Source: Liolophura sinensis (taxonomy: Eukaryota > Mollusca > Polyplacophora > Chitonida > Chitonidae). Taken from it: a stretch of DNA of 64,000 nt. Positions 17,820-28,650 of this stretch are shown in pieces (within the stretch, counting starts at the first letter, position 1; every line of letters starts with the position of its first letter). The translations under genes and the position numbers were made by a program. The notes below the pieces were generated by a model, which had not been told where the DNA came from, made no database searches, and was given only the letters and a program-made list of their open reading frames with translations. Location of the stretch: contig NC_088297.1 in assembly GCF_032854445.1 (NCBI RefSeq), positions 17,619,127 to 17,683,126 on the forward strand, in the 5' to 3' direction.

Positions 17820-18360
17820 AGCGTTTTTTGGGCATGGCAGGTTATTATCGTAAGTTCTGTAGGAACTTTTTATTTGTTAGTGAGCCATTAACTCAGCTGT
17901 TAAAGAAAGGTGCTAAATTCTTGTGGTCCATTGAGTGTCAGAGATCTTTTGATAGATTAAAGGCCATGCTAAGCAGCGGCCCCATACTTGTAGCACCTGA
18001 TTTTAATTTACCATTTAAGCTAGCTGTTGATGCTAGTGATATATCTGCTGGGGCAGTTTTGTTACAAGAAAGTGAAACAGATCACGTTGATCACCCTGTA
18101 TGTTTTTTCTCTCGCAAATTTGACAAGTGCCAGAGAAATTATTCGACAATAGAAAAGAAGTGTCTGTCCTTGATTCTAGCATTACAGCATTTTGAAGTAT
18201 ACGTGACTTCGTCAAGTTACCCCATTGTTGTGTATACAGATCACAATCCCTTATCCTTCTTGCACAAGCTAAAAGGTAAAAACCGAAGATTGCTACGGTG
18301 GAGTTTGCTTTTGCAAGAATTTAATCTAGAGATTAGACACAAAAGGGAAAGATAATGTGA
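17790..18360 (+). pseudogene. pol: Gypsy pol, part 3: end of reverse transcriptase and RNase H
   Basis: LKRFLGMAGYYRKFCRNF is the thumb/connection motif that follows RT in Ty3/Gypsy elements. Then come SFDRLKAMLSSGPILVAPDF and an RNase H with the first aspartate in LAVDASDISAGAVLLQ, NYSTIEKKCLSLILALQHFE and VYTDHNPLSFL. The RT palm with its YxDD motif is absent, so a deletion joins the integrase tail (SGVAIS-like codons near 17755-17775) to the RT thumb. Shortly after, a polypurine tract and LTR start follow, so RNase H is the last pol domain. Confidence 0.8.
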
Positions 18361-18489
18361 TTGCTGATTGTTTGTCACGTGTCTAGTTGGTTTTCTGCAG
18401 CTTTGTTTTTAAAGACTGTGGTAAACGTTATTATTATTATTCATGATTATGAATATGTTAAAGAAAGTTTTATGCAAAACTTTCTTTCT

Positions 18490-18780
18490 CTGAAGGGTGG
18501 GGGTGTTATGTATGACTATTTAACGTTTTCATGTACTGCGGACCTTTGTGAAAGGGGGGGGGGGTGTTGTTTTTGATTTGCACTGGCGCTTTTCCGGCCC
18601 AAAGGGCCGATGCGCGCCAAAACTTGGCGTCATTGAAAATGCTTTTAAGCTGGATAGTATATAAAGGAAGAGTATATTATTTAGGACAAGAAGAAGTTTC
18701 ATTACTAGTGCTATGGACATTTTAGCATTATAGCCGACGAATTTTGGGCTTGATGACTAAAAGAATAAAAAAAAAAAGTG
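18490..18780 (+). mobile_element. Polypurine tract and 3' LTR (partial)
   Basis: gaagggtgggggtg (18492-18505) is a polypurine tract just before TGTTATGTATGACTATTTAA at 18504, the LTR start. The LTR shares only its first about 47 bp with the solo LTR, then enters a G run (18553-18564) and unrelated sequence containing a TATA-like gtatataaagg (about 18657) and aataaaa. The 3' boundary is not defined. Confidence 0.65.
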
Positions 18781-19103
18781 TTTGCAGAGGGTCATTATTC
18801 ACTATGATGACCGTTTCTTAATGTACAATCCATATTTACAGTACAAGATGGGCAGGTACATGGGTTAAAGAGAGATTTTGGGAAAGGTGGGCCTTAGAAC
18901 ACTCAAGATGTTATAAAATATACGGAACACAGAGTATAGTACAGGAAGAGCTGAACAGTATACATACACAATACCTGGACAAAAAAACAGTAGAAGCGTC
19001 AGCTCATATCAGTTCTGTTCGGGTAGAAAAACGACAACAACCACTTTAAAAGCAACAGATAGGCCGATCCAACCATGTTAACATTAAAAAAAAAAACGGA
19101 TTA

Positions 19104-19334
19104 TTAAAAACGACGACATCTGCTAAGAAAATTGGCCAGGGCCTGGAAAGTCTTATTTCGGTTGGCTTTAGGATTTAAAACAGATGCTAACGTAAAATGC
19201 TGAAGGCCAATGGAGCGTAAGTCCCGGTAAAGAACACGGCGAGCGTTAGAGTGCCGGGTACACGTAAATAAGAGATGAGCGATATCATCGTTAACTAGGC
19301 ATATGTCACATAACCCAGATGGGTGCAGATTCAT
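19104..19334 (-). pseudogene. LINE ORF2, C-terminal CCHC segment
   Basis: MNLHPSGLCDICLVNDDIAH leads a C-x2-C-x8-H-x4-C motif ending LLFTC, typical of the carboxy end of RNase H-bearing LINEs. The stop at 19104 is followed on the minus strand by a T-rich stretch; no clear poly(A) tail or target duplication was found. Confidence 0.7.
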
Positions 19335-20346
19335 TCTGAATAAATAGGTATTTGTAGGTACATGTCCAGAAATAAGGCGGAACGTCGGGAACGTAATGAT
19401 ATTGGCGAATTTAACAAGATAGAACGATTATACTCGTGAAAAAACCTCCCCTTATTAGCTTCATCCCACTGCCGCTGCCAAATATCCACAAATTTAGGTG
19501 CGACATGACTCATAATTTCATTAATGTTTAAGGGCACGTGTATGGATATATCTAAAAAGGATAAAGCTCTCTTCGCCAGGGAGTCTGCCATTTCGTTCCC
19601 CACAATACCGACATGAGCTGGTACCCAGTCAAAACTCACAGAGACGCCCTGGTAACGAAGAGTGGTGCATAAATGTAGTATTTCAAACACAAGTGATGAA
19701 GAATTATACCAGACATAATTTGACATGGCCTGCAAGGAAGATAAAGAATCGGTAAGTATAACAGCCCTGGAAGGTTTTAGGTCGGGGAGAAACTGAAGAG
19801 CACAGATGATAGCTGTAAGTTCTGCTGTAAATACTGAGACAAAATTGGATAATCTAAGGGATTTGGAATATTTTAACTCTGGAACACAAAAAGCTGCACC
19901 AACTCTGTTGCTGTCTGGACACTTGGAGGCATCAGTGTATACCTGCAAGTACTGGGATAGGCTTGTATGTATATATTCCGTAGGACATAGTAAGGAAACA
20001 TTCGGATTATCAGATTTTTTTCTATATCATCGTTCAGAGTAGTCGAAATATAGGGAGGTTCTAGATTCCATGTGGGGAAATCAGGAACACGGGATGACTG
20101 CAAAGCAACATTATCACAATCTAAAGACGAAGATATGTTCTTTGATCTCAAACTAAATGGTAACCCAGCATAACTATTTAAGTCATGCAAGTTGTCATAA
20201 AAGGAAGGCTCGAGCAAACGAGACGAAGCATTATTAACCGAACATTTGAGCCTGAAAAAGAACTTGAGGATGCGCAGGCGCCGACGGATAGACAATGGCC
20301 ATTCGTTACAGAATACCTGCAGAACGTTAAGTGGTGTGGTGCGCAT
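19331..20346 (-). pseudogene. LINE ORF2, connection and RNase H domain
   Basis: The connection (RLRILKFFFRLK) runs to about 19950, then the frame slips by one. RNase H follows: VYTDASKCPDSNRVGAAFCV (first Asp), FTAELTAIICALQFL (Glu), VILTDSLSSLQAM (Asp), FDWVPAHVGIVGNEMADSLA (final His/Asp), so all four catalytic positions look intact. The domain removes RNA from the hybrid during retrotransposition. The frame breaks again near 19390 before the zinc-knuckle segment. Confidence 0.85.
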
Positions 20347-20387
20347 GCCTCCTGTACATATCCGAAGCGCTGCGCACTGAACAGAAT

Positions 20388-22160
20388 CTAATTTTTTTCT
20401 TTAAGCGTAATGCAAGCAGAATCATAGGCTTCACAACAATAATCAAGTTTGGTACGGATGAGAGAGCGATATAGCAGTAGTAATGATTTTTTCTCAGCCC
20501 CCCCCCCCCAAGATTTGCCCGATACACACCTCATTAAATTTAGAACTTTATCACATCTTGCTATCAAATAGTCAATATGTCTACCCCAAGTAAGCCTATT
20601 ATCGAATATAACCGCGAGATACTTAAAAGAAGAGGAGATTTTGATCGTCGAGTTATTAAGGGTTAGACAAACATTACCAGTATGGCGCCGTGTAAACACA
20701 ACAGCTTCTGTTTTAACAGAAGAAAACTTAAACCCCCAGTCCCGGCTCCATTTCATTATATCATCTAGACCTTGCTGAATATGCTTGACACAAGAGGCAA
20801 GGGACCTAGAGCAAAACCACATGGATTTATCATCAGCGAAAAGCGTGCAATTTAATTTAGGGGATATGGCATTGGGTAAGTCATTTATGGCTACGTAAAA
20901 TAAAGTGGGAGATAAGACACTTCCCTGGGGAACCCCATTCTCCACCGGAACCATGCGAGAATAACTCTGTCCCCCTCGAACTTTAATAAAACGTCCGGAC
21001 AGGAAATCTTTTAAAAAACCCAACATTTTCCCACCAATGCCAATATTACGCAGCTTAATTAACACCCCAGTCCTCCAAACCATATCGTACGCTTTTTCTA
21101 TATCGAGAAACACGGCAAGTAGATAATCTTTATATTTAAAAGAGTGTCTGATGGAGGTTTCTAAATTAACCACATGGTCAGTAGTACAACGTTTGTTTCT
21201 AAAACCGCTCTGTACTAGACTAAGTATATTGTGTTTCTCCAAAAACCACATCAATCTAGAATTTATCATACGCTCCATGACCTTGCAGAGACAGGACGTG
21301 AGGGCTATAGGCCTGTACGAAGATGTGAACGAGGGATCCTTACCTGGTTTAGCAACGGGCACAACAATTGCCGTTTTCCATTTAGCCGGGAGTTTCATAC
21401 TAGACCAAACGGCATTGTAGAGCAATAGTAATATAGTCATACAGTGATATGGCAAATTGTACAACATGGAGTACGTAATAGTATCCTCACCCGGTGACGA
21501 ATCCGAACATGAGGATAAGGCCTGCTTTAATTCTAGTAAAGAAAAATCATTGTTAATTGGCATGTCATCAAAAAGAATATTATTAAAAGGATGCATTTCT
21601 TCAATGTTTTCCTTATGGGATATAAACTCAGGAGAATAATTGTTTGAACTGGAAACGAAAGAGAAACTGTCTGCCAAAATATTGGCTTTGTCAATATTAG
21701 TAACATAATTACTATTATTATGAACAATAGTTGGGGTGTTATTTGATTTTCTTTTACCTTTAATCGAGTTTATTTTATTCCAGACTTCTTTGGTATTTGT
21801 ATTTTCAGATAAATTCGAACAGTATTGTCGCCAGTGATCTCTCTGAGCTGTTTTAATCACCCGCTGTGCTACAGCTTTAGCTTGTTTAAATAAAATAATG
21901 TCTTGGTATAGGCGAGTGTGTTTTGCACGATTTTTTAAACGTTTCCGATTTTTTATAGCATTAGAACAATCGTCGTTCCACCAAGGAACAGGTATTCTAC
22001 TAGACACCTTACCTGAGGATTTTAGAATGCATTTTTGTGCAGCCACATCAATGGCATTAAGTACATTATCTGCAAAAATATCAACATCATTATTATACAC
22101 ATCCTGAGAAAAAGACCTCAAACATTCTTCTTTGTATACATCCCACTTTGCCCTTTTCAC
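20388..22160 (-). pseudogene. LINE ORF2, reverse transcriptase domain
   Basis: Contains the RT blocks in order: WKTAIVVPVAKPGKDPS, SYRPIALTSCLCKVMERMIN, QSGFRNKRCTTDHV, AVFLDIEKAYDMVWR, NGVPQGSVLSPTLFYVAIND and the catalytic LFADDKSMW (FADD box). Block spacing is normal. The frame ends in KEKN then stop at 20388, in a run of seven A; one base out, the RT connection continues (MRTTPLNVLQVFCNEWPLSI). Confidence 0.88.
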
Positions 22161-22175
22161 ACACCATCTGGGAGG

Positions 22176-22868
22176 CTAGCCTACAGGATTCACATGGTGG
22201 TCTATATTACAGGTGACTAGAACTGGTAAGTGGTCGCTAGGACAAGGGCTTATGGTATCAACGAACCAATTAAAAGACAGGCCTATATCTGCTGAGCAAA
22301 GAGTAAGGTCTAAGTGAGACAGATTACCAGAATGAGGATCTACACGAGTGCCCGTCCCATCATTTAAAACACACATTTCATAATCATTAACTAGAGCAGT
22401 CATTACCCTTCCATTGAAATTCGTTGTAATGCTACCCCATAAGGGTCCGTAAGCGTTAAAATCCCCACACAATATATAAGTGCTATTAATATAAGACATA
22501 AGAGTATCAAAATCTTTTCTATCAATACGACTAGAAGGATTGTATATATTAACAACACTTGTGGGTGCACCAGACCTCGAAGCAATATTAAAACATTGTG
22601 CCTCAATACTGTTAAAGGGAGGTAACTTTAGTTCTGAAAAGGATAGGCCGTCTTTTAGAAGCATGGCCAGGCCCCCTCTCCCGTCTGTATTCCTATCCAT
22701 TCTACCTATAAAATACCCAGGGTAAGTAAAATCCATATGTGGCTTTAAAAAAGTTTCTTGAAGACATATAACATGAGGAGCGGGCTTAAGATTTTGAATA
22801 TAACACTTGAATTCCTCTCCATGAGCGCCAAGACCGCAAATATTCTGATGTAACATGTTAAAAGTCAT
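22176..22868 (-). pseudogene. LINE ORF2, AP endonuclease domain
   Basis: Begins MTFNMLHQNICGLGAHGEEF. Catalytic motifs of exonuclease-endonuclease-phosphatase enzymes are present: asparagine in HQNICGL, glutamate in CLQETFL, GDFNAYGPLWG, and SDHLPVL with the terminal histidine. The domain nicks target DNA for target-primed reverse transcription. The frame ends at TAG (22178-22176), which lies in the same frame as the following RT, so a single stop separates the domains. Confidence 0.85.
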
Positions 22869-22924
22869 TGATAAAAAAGGTAAAACAAGATAGGAATATA
22901 TATTTATATTTTATAAAGGATACA

Positions 22925-23325
22925 TTATGAATGTTCATCATCCGAGGACACAGTAAATAGAATATTGTTCAGTCTTTTAAAATCAACAGCCTCAGAGCCA
23001 AGACGACTCTGAGCGATGCTAAACACTACTTGTACCAAACTCTTAGGGTCTTCGATTTCGAAGACGTTTATTAGTATTTCCGAAAAGATGGCGATAAGCC
23101 TTGTGGCCATTGTGAAAGACATATCGTCTATCTGAGTGGGTTCACCACGTGGGGTTTGAGTAGCTATGGTCCTAAGGATTGGCTTGACGGGTGTAATCGT
23201 AATGCAATGATTACAAACAATCATTAGGTCTTTACCGTTAATTTTCTTTACTTGTTTTACATTGCCAATTTTGTAGTGGATCGCGTTTCCACGACTTCCA
23301 TGTCGTCTCCTTCTGCGTCATCCAT
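22925..23325 (-). pseudogene. LINE ORF1 remnant
   Basis: ATG at 23325 (minus) starts MDDAEGDDMEVVETRSTTKL but soon meets a stop. The neighbouring frame reads KQVKKINGKDLMIVCNHCIT and continues to TGA near 22925. Normal ORF1 proteins of this class are several hundred residues with zinc knuckles, so this is shortened and frame-broken. Confidence 0.5.
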
Positions 23326-23330
23326 GGCTG

Positions 23331-24095
23331 TAACTAATGACTATAGTGGTGTATGCACAGGGGAGTTATTACAAGACGACAGTTAAAAATAGCAGAAGTT
23401 GCTCGGGAGCTGCTCCGAGCCAGGGAGAAAAGACGAAAGGCGCTCTGTTAGGTGTGGAAGAGACAGTGTAAGTACAGGATTTCCTATCCCACAATTGTAC
23501 ACTATACCTAAAGTATAGTAACTTATAGCCCTATGCTACTACATAATACAAATAAATCCAAAAAATATCAAATATACAACACTATGAAAACCACTCTCAA
23601 TGAACGCCTGTACAAGAAAGGGGGTTAAGTTGACCTTTGCCTCCTTTACCGCGTCCAGACATATCTATACCTTCTATCGAGCTGAGCAAGTAGAAATATC
23701 CTTTATGCTATCGTTCATTTGTACCCATGTACGTATAGGCCTATATAGCGTTTCTAAACCTCTTTGTTACTTACTGCACCGCAGGAGATTGCATTTCTCT
23801 ATTTCACCGCTTTCAGTTTGCGTAAATCCATCTTTTTTCGTTTACTTATCTCTCCTAGTTTACATGTTTTCACTCATTTTGGCAAATCAGTTTTCTTTTT
23901 TGACTTTCATCATACACGTTTAGTCAATGAGCAAATAAAAAAGTGTCTCAGTGTGAAAGGATCTGGATACAAGTGAGGAATGTTTGGAGGAAAATATGTT
24001 CAAAGGGAGATAATACAGCATCCGCTAAGCATTATGGGAAAACAGATGGGCTACAGGATGACAGCCGCAGTGTCTTCTGCAAAGAGCTGGATTCT
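23331..24095. other. No gene recognised
   Basis: Spacer between LINE 5' end and SINE. Short frames only; no domain or splice context. Confidence 0.5.
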
Positions 24096-24348
24096 TATTT
24101 ATTTATTTATTTATTTGATTATGATTTAATTTTTTACACGACGTTGGCCAGCATCATTGTGGTAGAAAACATGGCAGTGCCCTAGGGTAACCCATGGCCA
24201 TCCGCAGGTTGCTGACAGACCCTATCTCGTAAGAACGGAGAGGAAACCAGCATAAGCTGGATTTGAACACTCAGCCACTGCTTTTCTGGAGGCTCTTTGG
24301 TCATTGCGCCGCCCTGGCATGCTAACCTCTTGGCCACGGAGGCCCCCT
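24096..24348 (-). mobile_element. RUDI-like tRNA-SINE, full length, old copy
   Basis: Read on the minus strand: tRNA-like head ending 24348, B-box-like sequence near 24265, core with caacctgcggatggcc, 3' tail of ATTT repeats at 24097-24117. Strongly diverged from the other copies. Confidence 0.75.
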
Positions 24349-25606
24349 AAGAAAACAATTTCAAGCTGAATGCTCAAACTTGTCTGAATTTCCGCTACTA
24401 CCACAGCACAATCTGATTTGATACACATGTTTAAGGGTTTCTTGTGGATTTCAATTTTAGGATAAGTTCGAAATAGCTACGTGAAACGGGATCCTCGTCG
24501 TTTCCGTTGAGTTTTTCTCGAGTAAGATGTTGGACAGTCCATCAATTAAATAATCTATCAGTTCAGTTAAATTTCGGCCCTCAAAACATAAGCTCTTCTT
24601 GAATGCTTGTGTGAGTTATCTGTGTTTTATCCTAAAAAATGCGTTAATGTCGGTTGTCTGAGTCATGCTAGAATGTGATCTGCTTTTATAACATAATACT
24701 ATGTTGTATTTAACATAATATTCTGTTGAATCTATGTGTTGAAATAATACAATATGCTACGGGATATTTTTAATGGAATAACCTGCTGCAACATCAGAAT
24801 ACTTTCCACCATCACTTGGATAACAAGTTTTCTTTAAAATTTACCAGATTCTTTCATATTTAGTGTGTTTGATCGTTGTTTTAGGACGTACGGAAATACA
24901 TATAATTTCTGTTTATAGGCTCTGGCAACCTGCATATCGACTTGCACTGGAGTTTATTCATACGTGAAAGCACCTGCTACAAAATTTCAGATAGGGTTTC
25001 CTACAGCCAGGTGTCCAGAGAACAGTCAAATTATCGGTTGTTGGATTTCCAGCTTGTGAGTATATGCCAACACACCCAATTTTCCTTTGTTGGTTGCTCA
25101 CAGCTTATAGCTGACAAATGTACTGGTAATAAGTGTGCAACTTATACAAACAAAGAAAATACTAAAATGAAGTATAAATCCGATGAAGGACCATTAAACA
25201 CTGTCCATGCGGGAAAATGGACGGATTTATTTTTTCACAGTGTTTCCAATCGAGTAAGATGGTTTCAACACATCAGATTCTGCGGTGGTCTGTAGTGACC
25301 CCTACGGCATCAGTGGCGTTACATCTATATTTTTTGCTTAAAATTATTTGTTTGAAAGTCCATTTGGCGAATGTATTTATAGATATGTATTTAGATATGC
25401 ATTTAACTGGGATGATTCAATATATAGCAATCTGTGTGTGAGTCAAAAACATGATGTGGCGTCACTGGCCTCGATATGGTCAGAACGGGCCACCGAAGAA
25501 TCCAAACATCCTCTCCACCACCCCCCACCCCCCCACCCCCCAAAAAAACTTTATTTCTGGACAGTGTTTAATGGTCTTTCATCTGACATTGAACATTGTG
25601 GACCTT
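24349..25606. other. No gene recognised
   Basis: AT-rich spacer with a C-rich run at about 25515-25545. No supported gene. Confidence 0.5.
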
Positions 25607-25614
25607 CCAGGCTC

Positions 25615-25843
25615 GGGGCTCTATGACCAAGTGGTTAGCGTGCTGGTCTCACCAATGTGGCGGCTGTGAGTTCAAGCTCAATCTGTCTTCCTCACTGGCC
25701 ATACGTGAGAAGGTCTGGCAGCAACCTGCGGATGTCGTGGGTTTCCCCCGGGCTCTGTCCAGTTTCCTCCCACTATAATGCTGGTTACCGTTGTAAAAGT
25801 GAAATACTGAGTATGACGTAAAATATAAATCAAATAAATCAAG
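25615..25843 (+). mobile_element. RUDI-like tRNA-SINE with 8-bp target duplication
   Basis: Head with A-box-like gaccaagtggttagcgtgct and B-box-like gtgagttcaagctc, core gggtttcccccgggctctgt, tail atcaaataaatc. CCAGGCTC at 25607-25614 is repeated at 25844-25851. The flank resembles the middle of another SINE (see next entry), suggesting nesting. Confidence 0.8.
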
Positions 25844-25905
25844 CCAGGCTCATGCTGGCTTTCTCTCCTGTCGTACGTGTGAAGGTAGGTTAGTTGCAGA
25901 GTGTG
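25844..25905 (+). repeat. SINE fragment
   Basis: ccaggctcatgctggctttc and gtcgtacgtgtgaagg resemble the region after the B box of the same SINE family. It may be the 3' part of an older SINE split by the insertion at 25615-25843. Confidence 0.5.
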
Positions 25906-26957
25906 ACTCACATCGATCACGTGACTTGTATGTACGCCTATCAGAACGATATGGCGGTCACACTAGGTGTAATGTCTGAATATATATATATTTTTGTGAA
26001 TCTGTGAGGTTGTCATGAATAGTTTTTGGTTCTGCGAGAATCAGAACAGGTTAGTTGATTATGGGTTCTATTCGGTTTACATGGATTTACGCCAGGGAAG
26101 TTTAATTAGCGTGTGAAGATAGGGTAAATGTGGCTTACCGTCGATCCGACACATTAGAAGCAGTTTGGTCGGTTTCAGAGTTACACTCCGCAACAAGTGG
26201 GAAGGTCTGTCAGCAAACTAGGGACGAGTGAAGACACTCAGGACACTTCTGTGAGAGTGTTGACTGGTAGTTTTACGCAGCAGTTTGTTTTTGTTTTATT
26301 TATTCATTTGATTATATTTATATGAACTCGAGAATATTTTATTATTTTGTTCTAATTTTGAGGCTATTGACTTGATTTTCAGGTGGGTTGGACCATCATT
26401 CGTGACTACAACCATCGATCCTCTGGAAAATACGTGCAGACCCACAACGGCGTGTAAAAACGGCAAGGGCTGTTTCGTTCAAGCTGTGTGTAGGAGATAG
26501 GTCTTTGAAAAGAAAATGAAGAAAAAATTTGTATATTTGTACGTCTGTTCACCAGAAAAAAATATATTAATGAAAATATATCAAATATATGTTCTGACCG
26601 AAACTGGCGGAAGTAAAGCCCTATGAGGGATTTTTCTGTCCTGTTCTATGATGCGATAGAATTTCCGTAGTTCAGGTGTAAACACGCAATCAGTTTAAAC
26701 TACGACAGAGTATAATACCCTGCGTTAACAGTGACAAAGCCGAAGGAAAAATAAGATAAAAAGAAAAAAGCGTGAACCAATTTTGTGTTCATGATGTATG
26801 TTTTTGTGGCAAAATAAAGGGCATAAAACTGAATGACCCTATTTCTCTTTGCTTGAGTTCGCCTGAGTTCGGACTAACTTGAAAAATGGCGGCATTTCTC
26901 GTGGTTCCTTCGCCTTGCTTAAGCATTTAAGAGAAAATAGGCCTACCCATGATTGGT
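25906..26957. other. No gene recognised
   Basis: Spacer with scattered AT-rich runs; no coding or RNA gene supported. Confidence 0.5.
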
Positions 26958-27238
26958 AACATGGCCCTTCGGCTAAGGTATCGTGTTACTGCCGACGATA
27001 TAGTCGTGGATGAACGAGGTCGGTTACGAGTTCGAATCTCTCTTCAGATTGCACTTCATACCCCGTCTACGTCAGAAGCTTTCTCAGGTACCCTGCAGGG
27101 CCTATACGCACCATAACTTGCGAGGGACAAGAGCTTCTTATACGGTTTTATCTGGTTTCTTCCATCCATAAACCCAGTATCCATCATATGAGTAAGCACA
27201 CTTGAATACAACATATATAAATCACGAATAAAGAATCA
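26958..27238 (+). mobile_element. tRNA-derived SINE of a different family (C)
   Basis: A-box-like tggcccttcggctaaggtat (about 26962) and B-box-like ggttacgagttcgaatctc (about 27021) are 60 bp apart, as in a tRNA head. The downstream body differs from the RUDI-like family and ends near cacgaataaagaatcaag. Confidence 0.55.
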
Positions 27239-27589
27239 AGAACTTTGAAAATGTTGCAACACTGTTACTGTGGTAAACAATATATCTATTATTTTGTGCT
27301 ATGATGTATGTGTGACGTAATATATGTGAGCGCAGCGCCACAGCCAGAGTGAGTCGACATGGCAGGTGAGCTGGGATGCCACGAGTGATGGTGGAATTTA
27401 TTAGAACTTGCAACAGTCTGTCTGCATTGTTTTTATTCAACCAAGAAGTCGTAAGGCTGATATGCTCCTTTTTATAGTTCTTTCGGGAATATGACCATTA
27501 CATGCACATCTCCACAGACTAAACTTACACTCTACAGGACTATCTGACCATTGCCAAGTGGAAGAATCTTTGGACCACTTTTTACTTTT

Positions 27590-27680
27590 TACTCCCACTA
27601 TAATGCTGTTCACCTTCGTATAAGTGAAACATTCTTGAGTACGACGTAAATCACCAATCAAATAAATAAATAAATAAATA
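27590..27680 (+). repeat. RUDI-like SINE 3' end
   Basis: Only the tail half is recognisable: tcccactataatgctg, gtataagtgaaacattcttg, gagtacgacgtaaatcacca, then a run of AAAT repeats to 27680. Confidence 0.75.
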
Positions 27681-28395
27681 CATTATATAAACCGTTGTTA
27701 ATTGTTTACTTGAATAAACTGTTAGAAACTTACAGTAGGACTAGTAAGCCCAGAAATAGTCAGTTGAGTTTTTCATGCAGGACTTTATATTCACCGTGGT
27801 GCAAAGAGACCGCAATTATATCATCGTAACTCATCAGGTCGATTTTATATTTTCAATATAAAGTTAGCGACTATTGTTGGATACCTTTGTAAATACAGGG
27901 ATTTAAGAATGTGTTAAATAGTTACCACCTTCTTGAATCTAATGTATGGAAATCAGACTAACTGGATTTATCAACGACAGCTGAAACTGGCAACTTGGAT
28001 GGCCTTAAATTATATTAGCTTATAGCAATAAGCGGTCGATGTCGCTCGCGCGTTCGTTTACGCTGCCTTATCTTTCATTCAAGATCATTTGCCTTCCATC
28101 ACGGAGTGCTAATCCTTATGCCACACTTGAGAAAATTTATACATTTAAGTGACTTGCCACAATTTTACCCAGGTTTCCTTAGTATACATTAATGTGGGCC
28201 CTCGTACAGTCGAACAAGTATGGCGTTAACAGCAAATAAATAAAATGGTTACTATAGGGCAAGAGGAATCCATTTCTCTAAATTTAACGTCAGCCGCTTT
28301 GGTTGGTGATGACTTAAGACGTTATGTGACAATATATCAGTGACTCTCTGAGTGCTTGTATATGGTAGGGATTGAGACTATGTTGTTCCAATGTA

Positions 28396-28426
28396 CATGT
28401 GCTTCGGCCATTAGAAAATGTCACCG

Positions 28427-28488
<62 letters not shown>

Positions 28489-28650
28489 TACACAGGAAAA
28501 TGTGACAGGCGCTTCCTACAATCATGGGGAAATGTGACAGATGCTTGCCCCAGAGATAGGACAATGTGACATATACAAAAAACAGACATGGGCAAATGCC
28601 ACAGATGCTTAGGCTACTAAAGACACTGAAAAATGAGACAGACAGAATTG
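28396..28650 (-). repeat. Diverged minisatellite (about 33-bp units), minus orientation, split by (TA)n
   Basis: Units like ggggaaatgtgacagatgct repeat at irregular spacing. They are the reverse complement of the units in the array at 29680-30215 (aagcayctgtcacattt). The (TA)n tract sits inside. Confidence 0.55.
28431..28480. repeat. (TA)n microsatellite
   Basis: An uninterrupted TA run of about 25 repeats followed by cacatatatacacag. Confidence 0.95.

Larger units (their letters stand above)
13190..18780 (+). mobile_element. Degenerate Ty3/Gypsy-type LTR retrotransposon, integrase before RNase H
   Basis: Order along the plus strand: leader, gag with coiled coil and CCHC, aspartic protease (DTGAS), integrase HHCC and core, GPY/F module, terminal piece of reverse transcriptase, RNase H, polypurine tract, 3' LTR start. 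Ordinary Ty3/Gypsy elements carry RT and RNase H before integrase; the order here recalls the Gmr1 group described with Copia-like domain order. Most of RT is deleted, integrase lost its second catalytic aspartate and is split by a solo LTR, and several frames are broken. No 5' LTR matching the 3' LTR start (TGTTATGTATGACTATTTAA) is visible upstream of gag. Confidence 0.75.
18781..23330 (-). mobile_element. I/Jockey-superfamily-like LINE, near full length, degenerate
   Basis: On the minus strand: a short ORF1 remnant, AP-type endonuclease, reverse transcriptase, RNase H and CCHC zinc knuckle, then a short 3' region ending somewhere between 19100 and 18781. RNase H after RT is the hallmark of I, R1, LOA, Nimb and Ingi-like clades; I cannot pick the clade. 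One in-frame TAG and three one-base frame changes interrupt ORF2. Confidence 0.82.

Noticed and set aside
18590-18610. ccggcccaaagggccg hairpin as a histone-type end
   Set aside because: The loop sequence is wrong and there is no downstream purine element in position; it lies inside an LTR.
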